A stretch of 64,000 bases of DNA. Origin: Pseudomonas sp. Fl4BN1 (lineage in GTDB: Bacteria; Pseudomonadota; Gammaproteobacteria; Pseudomonadales; Pseudomonadaceae). Location of the stretch: assembly GCF_009908285.1 (NCBI RefSeq), contig NZ_JAAARM010000012.1, positions 1 to 64,000 on the forward strand, given 5' to 3'. Made by a program: the position numbers and the translations under genes. Shown piece after piece: positions 44,274 through 53,254 of this stretch (positions are counted from its first letter, which is position 1; each line of letters opens with the position of its first letter). Under the pieces are notes generated by a model that saw nothing but the letters and a program-made list of their open reading frames with translations, searched no databases and had not been told where the DNA came from.

Positions 44274-45734
44274 TTACAACACCGAGGCGCTGGTGGCCAG
44301 CTTGGGCTGGCGATAGAGGTCCAGCAGCACCTGGTCCAGCACCGATGAGGCGCCGAACGGACGTGGATCGTTGAGAATCGCCACCACCGCCCAGGTGTTG
44401 CCGTTGTCATCGCGGCTGTAGCCGGCAATGGCGCGGACGGTGTTCAGGGTACCGGTCTTGATATGGGCTTCACCCGACATGGCGGTGCGCTTCAAGCGCT
44501 TGCGCATGGTGCCGTCCATGCCGGCAATCGGCATCGAACTGATGAACTCCGCGGCGTAGGGGCTTTTCCACGCAGCTTGCAGCAAGCCCGCCATTTCCCG
44601 AGCGCTGACCCGTTCGGCACGGGACAGGCCGGAACCGTTCTCCATCACCAAGTGCGGTGAAGTGATGCCTTTTTTCGCCAGCCACTGACGCACCACGCGC
44701 TGGGCGGCTTTGGCGTCGTCGCCATCGGCGTCGTTGCGGTACTTCGCTCCCAGGCTCAGGAACAGCTGCTGGGCCATGGTGTTGTTACTGTATTTGTTGA
44801 TGTCGCGGATGATTTCCGCCAGGTCCGGGGAGAATGCGCGGGCCAGTACCTTGGCGTCCTTGGGTACCACTGCCAGGCGGTCCTGGCCCTGGATGCTGCC
44901 ACCCAGCTCGCTCCAGATCGCCCGCACGGCGCCGGCGGTGTAGGTGGCATGGTCCAGCAGCGACAGGTAGGTCTGGGAGCTGCAGCCATCACCCAACTGG
45001 CCGCCGACGGTGACAATCACACTGCCATCGGCCTGGGTCACCGGGTTGTAGCGGACATCGCCGGTGCATTGCTTGGTGTTGATGGCCTTGATCTGATTGT
45101 CGATGCGAATCTTGGCAATCGGCGGCTCCACTGACACCAGCACTCGGCCGGAATCGTTGCGAGCGACAAAGCGCAGGGCCTTGAGGTTGACCATCAGTGA
45201 GTCGGGCTTGACCAGGAACGGCTTGTTCTCGTCGTTGCCGTCATCATTGAACTCCGGCAACTGGGGTTGCACGAAGAAGTTGCGGTCCAGCACCAGGTCA
45301 CCGGTGACTTGCTGCACGCCGTTGGCCCGCAGGTCGCGCATCAGCAGCCAGAGCTTCTCCATGTTCAGCTTGGGATCGCCGCCGCCCTTGAGGTAGAGGT
45401 TGCCATTGAGGATGCCGCCGCTGAGGGTGCCGTCGGTGTAGAACTCGGTCTTCCACTGGTGGGTCGGACCAAGCATTTCCAGGGCGGCGTAGGTGGTCAC
45501 CAGCTTCATGGTGGAGGCTGGGTTGACCGACACGTCGGCGTTGAAGATGGTCGGGGTGCCTGGGCCGTTCAGGGGAATCATCACCAGCGACAAGGCATTG
45601 TCCGGGAGTTTGCTGGCTTTGAGGGCTTGTTGAACCTTGGGGGTCAGGGTGGTGTTGACCGGGGCCGCGGAGGCCTGGAATGCCAGGGGGAGGAAAACAC
45701 TGGCAAGCAGTAGAGGACGCAACGATTTGATCAT
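44274..45734 (-). CDS. dacB: D-alanyl-D-alanine carboxypeptidase/endopeptidase (PBP4)
   Basis: DacB trims and cleaves peptidoglycan cross-links in the periplasm. The 486-residue protein has a signal peptide (IKSLRPLLLASVFLPLAFQASA) and the three penicillin-binding motifs: STMK (in NPASTMKLVTTYAAL, active Ser), SNN (in NKYSNNTMAQQ) and KTG (in HIKTGTLNTVR). The large insert between the first two motifs is typical of class C low-mass PBPs. The start at 45734 is chosen for the signal peptide. Confidence 0.94.
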   Translation of the reverse strand: MIKSLRPLLLASVFLPLAFQASAAPVNTTLTPKVQQALKASKLPDNALSLVMIPLNGPGTPTIFNADVSVNPASTMKLVTTYAALEMLGPTHQWKTEFYTDGTLSGGILNGNLYLKGGGDPKLNMEKLWLLMRDLRANGVQQVTGDLVLDRNFFVQPQLPEFNDDGNDENKPFLVKPDSLMVNLKALRFVARNDSGRVLVSVEPPIAKIRIDNQIKAINTKQCTGDVRYNPVTQADGSVIVTVGGQLGDGCSSQTYLSLLDHATYTAGAVRAIWSELGGSIQGQDRLAVVPKDAKVLARAFSPDLAEIIRDINKYSNNTMAQQLFLSLGAKYRNDADGDDAKAAQRVVRQWLAKKGITSPHLVMENGSGLSRAERVSAREMAGLLQAAWKSPYAAEFISSMPIAGMDGTMRKRLKRTAMSGEAHIKTGTLNTVRAIAGYSRDDNGNTWAVVAILNDPRPFGASSVLDQVLLDLYRQPKLATSASVL

Positions 45735-45968
45735 ATGAAATGGAACCCTGCAGTCGAGGGGAAAAAAGGCGAGGGCATGCAGATAAAATCCCTCAGTGGT
45801 CATGAAAGTGTCGGCATTATGCCCCAAGGTATAGCGGCTTGTGCCGTGCCACGGGCCGCAGGAGCGGTATTTTTTTTACCAATGGCAGTCCGGCATCCTC
45901 ATAGAGTCAGGCAATCGCCCGCCTAAACTGGTAAAGTGCCGCCCGTTATTACTTATGAGGATTGTTCC

Positions 45969-46313
45969 ATGGCCACTAACCGTTCCCGCCGTCTGCGCAA
46001 AAAACTCTGCGTAGATGAATTTCAGGAGCTGGGTTTTGAGCTGAACCTGGATTTCAAAGAAGATCTGGCTGACGAAGCTATTGACGCTTTCCTCGACGCA
46101 TTCCTCAAAGAAGCGATGGAAGCCAACGGCCTGGGCTATGTAGGTGGCGATGACTTCGGTCTGGTTTGCCTGAGCAAGCGCGGCTGCGTTAGCGAAGAGC
46201 AACGTGCCGCTGTTGAAGCCTGGCTCAAGGCTCGCACCGAGCTGACCAGCGTTGAAGTCAGCCCGCTGCTGGACGTGTGGTACCCGGACAACGCGATCAA
46301 CCCAGTCGCGTAA
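45969..46313 (+). CDS. yggL: YggL family ribosome-associated protein (DUF469)
   Basis: A 114-residue protein starting MATNRSRRLRKKLCVDEFQELGFEL, the conserved opening of the YggL family. E. coli YggL binds the 50S ribosomal subunit. The basic start and acidic middle match the family. It stands alone between dacB (divergent) and a REP pair. The start at 45969 is preferred over an in-frame start at 45936. Confidence 0.88.
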   Translation: MATNRSRRLRKKLCVDEFQELGFELNLDFKEDLADEAIDAFLDAFLKEAMEANGLGYVGGDDFGLVCLSKRGCVSEEQRAAVEAWLKARTELTSVEVSPLLDVWYPDNAINPVA

Positions 46314-46437
46314 TGTCATGCATGGGCGGCCCGTCCGGGCCGCTCATGCGTTGTTGCCTCAGGGCAACCTGTCGAATTTTCCCTTCTGTTTTTTTGCATC
46401 TGCCGCGGGCTGGTCCCGGGTTTTGTCGTGGGCGGCA

Positions 46438-46497
46438 TTTCGCCGGCAAGCCGGCTTCTACAGTGGGTGGGCGCAAAAGCAGGCTTGCCAGCGAAGC
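46438..46497. repeat. inverted REP pair after yggL
   Basis: TTCGCCGGCAAGCCGGCTTC (from about 46438) faces a partial inverted copy AGGCTTGCCAGCGAAGC ending near 46497. The pair lies between convergent yggL and the BenE-type gene and touches the latter's stop. Confidence 0.75.
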
Positions 46498-46500
46498 GCT

Positions 46501-47691
46501 TCAGGCACTGCGCCAATTCAGGATCATCAAGGTCACCACCCCGGCGACAATTCCCCAGAATGCCGAGCCGATGGAAAATAGCGTCAGGCCCGATGCCGTC
46601 ACCATGAAGGTGATCAGTGCGGCTTCCCGTTCCTTCACTTCGCTCATGGCGATGCTCAAGCCATTGATGATCGAGCCAAACAGCGCCAGAGCCGCGATGG
46701 ACAGCACCAGTTCCTTGGGCAGCGCGGCGAACAGCGCGGCCAGGGTGGCACCGAAGACCCCGGCGATGCCGTAGAAAATCCCGCACCAGACTGCCGCGGT
46801 ATAACGCTTGCTGTGATCTTCGTGGGCGTGAGGGCCGGTACAGATTGCTGCGCTGATGGCCGCGAGGTTGATGCCGTGTGAGCCAAAGGGCGCCAGCAGC
46901 AGTGAGGCCAGGCCCGTGGCGGTGATCAGCGGCGAGGCCGGAACGTTGTAGCCGTCGGCGCGCAGCACGGCGATTCCGGGCATGTTCTGCGAGGTCATGG
47001 CCACCACGAACAGCGGGATGCCAATGCTGATGGTGGCTGCCAGGGAGAAGTGCGGCGTGGTCCAGACCGGGGTTGCCACTTCCAGGTGAAAGCCGCTGAA
47101 GTCCAACAAGCCCATCAGCCCGGAAAGGGCGGTGCCGATCAACAGCGCCGCCAGCACCGCATAACGCGGCGACAGGCGCTTGACCACCAGGTAGGTGAAG
47201 AACATGCCCAGTACCAGGCCGGTGCGGTGTTGCGCGGCCACGAAAATCTCACTGCCGATCTTGAACAGAATCCCTGCCAGCAAGGCCGCTGCCAGGGAGG
47301 CCGGGATTTTTTTCATCAGGCGCTCGAAGCTGCCGGTGAGCCCGCAGACCGTGACCAATACCGCGCAGGTGATATAGGCGCCAATGGCTTCGCCGTAGGT
47401 CACTCCGGACAGGCTGGTAATCAGCAGGGCGGCGCCGGGTGTCGACCAGGCGATAGTGATGGGGGTGCGATAGCGCAGGGACAGGCCGATGCTGCACACC
47501 GCCATGCCGATGGAGATGGCCCAGATCCAGGAGGAAATTTGACCGCTGGTCAGGCCGGCGGCTTGTCCAGCCTGGAACATCAGCACCAGGGAACTGGTAT
47601 AGCCGGTCATCATGGCGATGAAGCCGGCAACGATGGCTGAGGGCGAAGTGTCGGCCAGGGGGCGTATCTGCGCGGGGGTGGCATCGGACAT
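46501..47691 (-). CDS. benzoate/H+ symporter family (BenE) transporter
   Basis: The 396-residue protein has about twelve hydrophobic helices and the BenE opening SPSAIVAGFIAMMTGYTSSLVLMFQAGQ. BenE proteins import benzoate with protons, but family members next to purine genes may carry other ring compounds. No benzoate catabolic gene is nearby. A GntR regulator is divergent, 318 bp away, and guanine deaminase and xanthine dehydrogenase genes follow further right. A role in purine or related uptake is a guess from context. Confidence 0.85.
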   Translation of the reverse strand: MSDATPAQIRPLADTSPSAIVAGFIAMMTGYTSSLVLMFQAGQAAGLTSGQISSWIWAISIGMAVCSIGLSLRYRTPITIAWSTPGAALLITSLSGVTYGEAIGAYITCAVLVTVCGLTGSFERLMKKIPASLAAALLAGILFKIGSEIFVAAQHRTGLVLGMFFTYLVVKRLSPRYAVLAALLIGTALSGLMGLLDFSGFHLEVATPVWTTPHFSLAATISIGIPLFVVAMTSQNMPGIAVLRADGYNVPASPLITATGLASLLLAPFGSHGINLAAISAAICTGPHAHEDHSKRYTAAVWCGIFYGIAGVFGATLAALFAALPKELVLSIAALALFGSIINGLSIAMSEVKEREAALITFMVTASGLTLFSIGSAFWGIVAGVVTLMILNWRSA

Positions 47692-48009
47692 TACTGCTAT
47701 TCCTTGTTCTTGAAAGGCGCAACCAGGCATATCCAGCCCGCACTGAGCGAAGCATGCTTCGATCGGTGGGCCGGAAATGGGGTTCAGGGTCCAAGCCTAA
47801 ACTTAAAAGCAACTTTGCATTGCAATACAGCCGCGACTACAAATAGCCGTACAGTCGCTGAATAAGTGGCGGGGCAGTAACAGTTTTTACTAATGATCCC
47901 CATGGGTTGTGTACAATGTGTCCCTGTTTTAACGCGATACTTGCCAGCGACCCATCGTGACGTATTAAAGTCACGCGAAATCGCCGCAGTCCTTCCGACC
48001 CGAGTGCCC
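47692..48009. promoter_or_regulatory. divergent control region of BenE-type transporter and GntR gene
   Basis: This 318-bp gap is AT-richer than the flanks and holds no gene. It contains the palindrome TTGTGTACAA at 47907-47916, a shape commonly bound by GntR/FCD regulators, about 95 bp before the GntR start. Confidence 0.5.
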
Positions 48010-48774
48010 ATGAACGAACAGTTGCAACCTCTCAAGAAACAACCGCGAGCAGGCAAAGCCGGTCGCAGCGGAACCCAGGACGATATTGTCTACGCGCATA
48101 TCTTCGAGGCCATCCTCGAACAGCGCCTGGCGCCCGGCACCAAGTTGAGTGAAGAGGCGCTGGGAGAAATATTTGGAGTCAGTCGGACCATCATCCGTCG
48201 TGCCTTGTCGCGTCTGGCCCACGAAGGCGTGGTCCTGTTGCGCCCCAACCGTGGTGCGGTGGTAGCCAGTCCGAGTGTCGAGGAAGCCCGTCAGGTGTTT
48301 CTCGCCCGGCGCCTGGTGGAGCGGGCCATTACCGAACTGGCGGTGCAGCACGCTACCGCCGAGCAGTTGCTGGAACTGCGGCAGATGGTCAACGAGGAAC
48401 GCGACAGCTTTTCCCGAGGTGACCGGGGTGCGGGTATCCGCTTGTCCGGCGAGTTCCACCTGAAGTTGGCGGAGGCGGCGAAGAATGCACCACTGATCAG
48501 TTTCCAGCGCAGCCTGGTGTCCCAGACTTCGTTGATCATTGCCCAGTATGAAAGTGGCAACCGCTCTCACTGTTCCTACGACGAGCACACCCAGTTGATC
48601 GATGCCATCGAAGCGCGAGATGGCGAGTTGGCAGTGAACCTGATGATGCATCACATGGATCACATCGACAGCAAGCTCAACCTTGACGAGGAAAGCGCTT
48701 CGGACGATCTGCATGCGGTGTTCTCGCACCTGCTGCAGACCAAGAAGCCGGGGCGGCCGACCGCCAAGCTCTGA
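48010..48774 (+). CDS. GntR-family (FCD) regulator
   Basis: The 254-residue protein has a basic N-terminal extension (KKQPRAGKAGRSG), a winged helix (about 22-95, LSEEALGEIFGVSRTIIRRALSRLAHEGV) and an FCD ligand domain (about 100-225). The C-terminal tail is again basic (TKKPGRPTAKL), recalling an AT-hook-like RGRP stretch. The ATG at 48010 is preferred over longer in-frame starts, which would include the palindrome upstream. It probably controls itself and the divergent transporter; the ligand is unknown. Similar regulators neighbour purine catabolism genes in Pseudomonas. Confidence 0.87.
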   Translation: MNEQLQPLKKQPRAGKAGRSGTQDDIVYAHIFEAILEQRLAPGTKLSEEALGEIFGVSRTIIRRALSRLAHEGVVLLRPNRGAVVASPSVEEARQVFLARRLVERAITELAVQHATAEQLLELRQMVNEERDSFSRGDRGAGIRLSGEFHLKLAEAAKNAPLISFQRSLVSQTSLIIAQYESGNRSHCSYDEHTQLIDAIEARDGELAVNLMMHHMDHIDSKLNLDEESASDDLHAVFSHLLQTKKPGRPTAKL

Positions 48775-48790
48775 GGCCGCAGGCTTGAAG

Positions 48791-48835
48791 AAATCCCTCG
48801 CTACGTGCGCTGCACGGAGCGGGGGATTTTTGTTT
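48791..48835 (+). terminator. intrinsic terminator of the GntR gene
   Basis: AAATCCCTCGCT pairs with AGCGGGGGATTT over 12 bp (one G-U), followed by TTGTTT. A strong hairpin directly after the GntR stop. Confidence 0.85.
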
Positions 48836-48888
48836 GGGGAAGGCGATTGAGTCTGGACCTGATCGATTGTTGCGGTTTTTATTTAAAA

Positions 48889-48898
48889 TTGTATACAG
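48889..48898. promoter_or_regulatory. TTGTATACAG site upstream of the LysR gene
   Basis: TTGTATACAG differs by two bases from the palindrome TTGTGTACAA in front of the neighbouring GntR gene. It lies about 75 bp before the LysR start and may be a second binding site of that GntR regulator. Confidence 0.4.
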
Positions 48899-48973
48899 TG
48901 CCCGCTTCGAGGCGCGTGGCGGAAGATCAGCCCGCCAAGGCCCGCCTCTCGCCCTGCGAAAGGAGCCCGCGGC

Positions 48974-49924
48974 ATGAGCGGCAGAACGCTACGTATTCAT
49001 TCCTCCGCGATTCACTACTTCGACATGGTGCGGCGCTGTCACTCGATCCGCGAGGCCGCCCGGCGCCTGAATGTCGCCTCCTCGGCGGTGAACCGGCAGA
49101 TTCTCAAGATCGAGGATGAAATCGGGGCGCCGCTGTTCGAACGCCTGCCCGGAGGGTTGCGCTTGACCCTGGCCGGAGAAATTCTCAGTCGTCACGTCAA
49201 CCTGGTGTTGCAGGACCTGGAGCGGGTGCGCCTGGAGTTCGATGCGTTGCGGGGGCTGAAAAGCGGGCACGTGGAGATCGCCACTGTAGAGGGCGCCACG
49301 GTGGACCTGCTGCCCTCGGTGCTCAAGCGCATGCGCGATCACTACCCGCAGGTGACCATCGGCGTCACGGTGCAAGGTTCGCAATCGATTCCTCTGGCCT
49401 TGATCAACAGTCGTGCGGACCTGGGCCTGGCCTTCGCCTTGCCCAGGGCTGCGGAAATACGTCAATTGAGCGTCGGCCATTTTCGCCTCGGCGCTCTGGT
49501 CAGCCCCGATCACCCGCTAGCCGAGCGGGGCAGCGTCAACTTTGCCACCTGTGCCGAGCACGGGCTGATCCTGGCCAAGAGCGATCTGTCGATCCACCAC
49601 CTGTTGGCGCCGTTGCACAAGCGCCTGGGCCTGCTGGACAAGCCGCCACTGCAGAGCAATTCCATGGAGCTGGCGCGGCAGATGGCCCGGCACAACATGG
49701 GCGTGGCGTTTCAGACTCGGGTCGGGGTCGAGTCGGACCTGAGCAAGGGCGAGTTGCTGCATATCCCGCTGAGCGACCAGGGCGGCATCTACAGTGACCT
49801 GGGGCTCTATGCCCGCAGCGGGCGCGACTTGCCCAGCGCCGTGGAGGCGCTAGCGCATCTGCTCAGTGAAGAGATTGCCATACGCGAACGGGCCGAGCGC
49901 GCCTTCGGCCAGCCAGTGCTCTGA
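48974..49924 (+). CDS. LysR-family transcriptional regulator
   Basis: The 316-residue protein has an N-terminal winged HTH (about 10-70, HSIREAARRLNVASSAVNRQILKIEDEIGAPLFERLPGGLRLT) and a type 2 periplasmic-binding-like effector domain (about 95-300). The start at 48974 follows AAGGAG. It lies between the GntR regulator and a Tsx-like porin gene on the same strand, and it may control the porin. The effector is unknown. Confidence 0.9.
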   Translation: MSGRTLRIHSSAIHYFDMVRRCHSIREAARRLNVASSAVNRQILKIEDEIGAPLFERLPGGLRLTLAGEILSRHVNLVLQDLERVRLEFDALRGLKSGHVEIATVEGATVDLLPSVLKRMRDHYPQVTIGVTVQGSQSIPLALINSRADLGLAFALPRAAEIRQLSVGHFRLGALVSPDHPLAERGSVNFATCAEHGLILAKSDLSIHHLLAPLHKRLGLLDKPPLQSNSMELARQMARHNMGVAFQTRVGVESDLSKGELLHIPLSDQGGIYSDLGLYARSGRDLPSAVEALAHLLSEEIAIRERAERAFGQPVL

Positions 49925-50072
49925 GTCCATGGCTGTGGGCGGCTGTTGCCATTTTGGCAGCGCGCTGGTCGATATTCTGTTCTTTGGGCCCTGTGGTGCT
50001 TGTGCCGATACTGCGTCCGGTCGGCAGCCAGCGAAGCTGCCATAAGCCACACCGCCACAGGACATAATAAAA

Positions 50073-50906
50073 ATGAAAAAGGCATTACAAGGCGCAACCC
50101 TGCTGATGACATTGATCGGCGCAGGGGAAGCCGCCGCCGTGGAGTGGATGAACAACAGCGTCGGCTTTCGGTACGGCAAGGAGTTCACCAACCCGAACAA
50201 CCCGCACTACATCAGCAAGCGCATCTACAGCTTCACCCATGCCAGTGGGTACCAGTACGGCAGCAACTACCTGCACCTGGACGTACTGCTCTCCGACAAC
50301 GACGATCCGCGCAAAGGCACCAACAAGGGCAGCAGTGAAGTCTATGGTGTCTACCGTCACCAGCTCTTTGCCTCCCGGGTATTCGATACGCCTGTGGGTA
50401 CAGGCCTGATCAAGGACTACGCGTTGACCATGGGCTTTGATGCCAGCCGCAACAACAACTTGGGCTCAGCGAAAAAGCGTGCCCTGGTCTTTGGTCCGAC
50501 CCTGAAGTTCAACACGGTCGGCGTACTCGACCTGAGCTTGTTGTACTACAAGGAAAACAACCATTCCGGTATTCCCGGGGCGAAGGATCCGGATCACACC
50601 TTCGACGATACCTATCTGCTCAACCTGGCCTGGATGCGTCCGTTCGAGGTCGGTAGCCACGCAGCCAAGTTCCAGGGCTTCGTCAACTACACCGGGGAAA
50701 AGGGTCACGATTACAACTATCGCGATACTGCCCCGGAAACCCTGATGCGCACCTCGTTGATGTTTGCCGTATTACCGGGCAAGAACGTCAAGCCCAACCT
50801 CTACCTGGGGGTCGGTTACGAGTATTGGCACAACAAGTTCGGGGTGGACGGTGGGCGTGGTACCCGCACTTCAGCACCGACCTTGAACATGGAAGTGACC
50901 TTCTAG
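50073..50906 (+). CDS. outer membrane protein, nucleoside-specific channel (Tsx-like)
   Basis: The 277-residue protein has a signal peptide (MKKALQGATLLMTLIGAGEAAA) and alternating aromatic/polar strands ending in an aromatic C-terminus (LNMEVTF), the signal for outer-membrane insertion. It resembles the Tsx-like nucleoside channel superfamily (YGVYRHQLFASRVF, MGFDASRNNNLG). With guanine deaminase and xanthine dehydrogenase next door, uptake of nucleosides or purines is the likely role. Confidence 0.82.
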   Translation: MKKALQGATLLMTLIGAGEAAAVEWMNNSVGFRYGKEFTNPNNPHYISKRIYSFTHASGYQYGSNYLHLDVLLSDNDDPRKGTNKGSSEVYGVYRHQLFASRVFDTPVGTGLIKDYALTMGFDASRNNNLGSAKKRALVFGPTLKFNTVGVLDLSLLYYKENNHSGIPGAKDPDHTFDDTYLLNLAWMRPFEVGSHAAKFQGFVNYTGEKGHDYNYRDTAPETLMRTSLMFAVLPGKNVKPNLYLGVGYEYWHNKFGVDGGRGTRTSAPTLNMEVTF

Positions 50907-50937
50907 CCTGTACCTTGCCACTTGGGCTTCAGGCATA

Positions 50938-50973
50938 AAAATCCCCCGTTCGGCTTGCCGCGAACGGGGGATT
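50938..50973. terminator. bidirectional terminator between porin and guaD
   Basis: AAATCCCCCGTTCG (50938-50951) pairs with CGAACGGGGGATTT (ending 50973... 14 bp). A/T-runs on both sides let it serve the porin gene (plus) and guaD (minus). Confidence 0.88.
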
Positions 50974-50987
50974 TCTGCTTTCAGGGC

Positions 50988-52292
50988 TTAGCGCTGGTGA
51001 ACTTGCTGGCCGGCAGCATAGGTCTGCAGCACGGTACGGTCATCCCCCAGGGTAATCAACACGAACAGGGTTTCGGCGATGTTGTTGGCCTGCTTCAGGC
51101 GGTAGCTGAGCAGTGGTGTGGCGTTGTAGTCGAGGACCACGAAGTCGGCATCGGTACCGGGGTGCAGGGTGCCGATCCGATCTTCCAGGCGCAGTGCCCG
51201 GGCACCGCCGAGGGTGGCCAGGTACAGCGACTTGAAGGCGCTCAGGCGCGCACCTTGCAGCTGCATGACCTTGTAGGCTTCGTTGAGGGTTTGCAGCAGC
51301 GAGAAACTGGTACCGCCGCCGACGTCGGTGCCCAGGCCGACATTGAGCTTGTGTTTTTCCGCCATCGGCAGATTGAACAGGCCACTGCCGAGGAACAGGT
51401 TCGAGGTCGGGCAGAAGGCCACGGCCGAGCCGGTTTCCGCCAGCCGCGCGCATTCCTCATCGCACAGGTGCACGCCGTGGGCAAACACTGAGCGCTCTCC
51501 CAGCAACTGGTAGTGGTCGTAGACGTCCAGGTAGCCCTTGCGCTCCGGGAACAACTCCTTGACCCATTCGATCTCCTGCAGGTTTTCACTGATGTGGGTC
51601 TGCATGTAGAGGTCGGGGTACTCGGTTAGCAGCTGGCCGGCGAGGGTCAGTTGCTCGGGAGTGCTGGTTGGTGCGAAACGTGGGGTCACCGCGTAGTGCA
51701 AGCGGCCCTTGCCGTGCCAGCGCTCGATCAGTGCCTTGCTTTCCTGGTAGCCCGATTCCGCAGTATCGGTCAGGTAGTCCGGGGCGTTGCGATCCATCAT
51801 CACCTTGCCGGCAATCATCCGCAGGTCGAGTTTCTCGGCAGCGGCGAAGAATGCGTTGACGGACTGCGGGTGCACGCTGCCAAACACCAGGGCGGTGGTG
51901 GTGCCGTTGCGCAGCAGTTCCTTGATGAAGATGTCCGCCACTTGGTTGGCGTGGTCCTGATCGGCGAACTGGCTTTCACAGGGGAAGGTGTAGGTGTTCA
52001 GCCAGTCCAGCAACTGTTCGCCATAAGCCCCGACCATGCCGGTCTGGGGCAGGTGGATATGGGTGTCGATGAAACCCGGGGTGATCAGGGCATCCGGGTA
52101 GTGGTTGATCTGCACGTCTGCGGGCAGGCCGGCGAGCAGTTCGCTGGCGTGGCCGAGGGCGCTGATCCGACCGTCCTTGACCACCAGCAGGCCGTCTTCG
52201 AAATACTCATAGGAGGCTTCGATTCCGACTTCGGCCGGGTCGGCGATGCTGTGCAGGATGGCGGCACGGTAGGCTTTGCGAGTCAGGGGCAT
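50988..52292 (-). CDS. guaD: guanine deaminase
   Basis: GuaD deaminates guanine to xanthine, which xanthine dehydrogenase then oxidises to urate. The 434-residue amidohydrolase has the zinc motif FIDTHIHLPQTGMVGAYGEQ (about 73-92), the family stretch LLDWLNTYTFPCE, a central His pattern (YMQTHISENLQEIEWV) and the late Asp motif LGTDVGGGTSFSLLQT. It is the last gene of the xdhA-xdhB-xdhC-guaD unit, 23 bp after xdhC. Confidence 0.95.
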   Translation of the reverse strand: MPLTRKAYRAAILHSIADPAEVGIEASYEYFEDGLLVVKDGRISALGHASELLAGLPADVQINHYPDALITPGFIDTHIHLPQTGMVGAYGEQLLDWLNTYTFPCESQFADQDHANQVADIFIKELLRNGTTTALVFGSVHPQSVNAFFAAAEKLDLRMIAGKVMMDRNAPDYLTDTAESGYQESKALIERWHGKGRLHYAVTPRFAPTSTPEQLTLAGQLLTEYPDLYMQTHISENLQEIEWVKELFPERKGYLDVYDHYQLLGERSVFAHGVHLCDEECARLAETGSAVAFCPTSNLFLGSGLFNLPMAEKHKLNVGLGTDVGGGTSFSLLQTLNEAYKVMQLQGARLSAFKSLYLATLGGARALRLEDRIGTLHPGTDADFVVLDYNATPLLSYRLKQANNIAETLFVLITLGDDRTVLQTYAAGQQVHQR

Positions 52293-52315
52293 TGTCGTTC
52301 TCAGTGTGTGGCTTG

Positions 52316-53164
52316 TCAGTTTGAAGCGTGGCTGCGGCGCGAGGCCGGCAGCAGTTTGGCAATCGGTTCGGCACTGACGCTGGGCTGGCCGAAATGTGCG
52401 TTATAGGTGGCGATTATCTCACCGGCGATGGAAATGGCGATTTCCACAGGCAGCTTGCCTTTGACTTCGCCAAGCCCCATCGGGCAGCGCATGCGTTGCA
52501 AGGTGGCGGCGTCAAAGCCGCGATCGCGCAGGCGGTGTTCGAACTTGACCCGCTTGGTCTTCGAGCCGATCAGGCCGAAATAGCTGAAGTCGTTGCGCTC
52601 GAGCAGGGCTGCGGTCAACTCCAGGTCCAGTTGGTGATTATGGGTCATGACAATGCAATAGCTGCCAGGGGGTAGGTTATCGACCTCGTCCACCGGTTCT
52701 TCGCTGATGATCTTGCGTACGCCTGGGGGAATCTGTTCCGGGAACTCCTGTTCCCGCGAGTCGATCCAGCGCACCCGGCAGGGCAGGCTGGCCAGCAGCG
52801 GCACCAGGGCGCGCCCGACGTGCCCGGCGCCGAACACGGCAATGTGCGCCTGTACTTGGCCCATGGGTTCGAACAGCAGCACTGTGGCCCCGCCACAGCA
52901 CTGGCCAAGGCTGGCGCCGAGACTGAAGCGCTCCAGATGAGTGGACTGCTTGCCGCTGGCCAGCATCTCCCGGGCGATCTGCATGGCCTTGTATTCCAGG
53001 TGGCCGCCGCCGATGGTGTCGAAGGATTGGTTGGCACTGACCACCATTTTCGAGCCGGCGTTGCGTGGCGTCGAGCCGAGCTCCTCGATGATGGTCACCA
53101 GCACACAGGGTTCCCCCTGGATTTGCAGGTCGGCGAGGGCGCTGATCCAGTTGTACATGTTCAC
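52316..53164 (-). CDS. xdhC: xanthine dehydrogenase accessory protein XdhC
   Basis: XdhC binds molybdenum cofactor, promotes its sulfuration and inserts it into XdhB. The 282-residue protein has the family N-terminal domain (EPCVLVTIIEELGSTPRNAGSKMVV; LGQCCGGATVLLFEP with its conserved Cys pair) and a Rossmann-like C-terminal domain (HIAVFGAGHVGRALVPLLA; YCIVMTHNHQLDLEL). It lies between xdhB and guaD in the same direction. Confidence 0.95.
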   Translation of the reverse strand: MNMYNWISALADLQIQGEPCVLVTIIEELGSTPRNAGSKMVVSANQSFDTIGGGHLEYKAMQIAREMLASGKQSTHLERFSLGASLGQCCGGATVLLFEPMGQVQAHIAVFGAGHVGRALVPLLASLPCRVRWIDSREQEFPEQIPPGVRKIISEEPVDEVDNLPPGSYCIVMTHNHQLDLELTAALLERNDFSYFGLIGSKTKRVKFEHRLRDRGFDAATLQRMRCPMGLGEVKGKLPVEIAISIAGEIIATYNAHFGQPSVSAEPIAKLLPASRRSHASN

Positions 53165-53192
53165 CTCGACATCTTGGTTGTCTGTTCGGGAC

Positions 53193-53250
53193 TTTTCGCC
53201 GGCAAGCCGGCTCCTACAGGTGTGTTGTAGGAGCCGGCTTGTCGGCGCAG
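53193..53250. repeat. inverted REP pair between xdhB and xdhC
   Basis: TTCGCCGGCAAGCCGGCTCC followed after a few bases by TGTAGGAGCCGGCTTGTCGG. The arms are almost adjacent, giving a tight hairpin within the xdh transcript between xdhB and xdhC. Confidence 0.85.
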
Positions 53251-53254
53251 GCCG

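Noticed and set aside
45735..45926. Short plus-strand frame between dacB and yggL
   Set aside because: It starts inside the dacB promoter side, shows no family character and overlaps the divergent control region.
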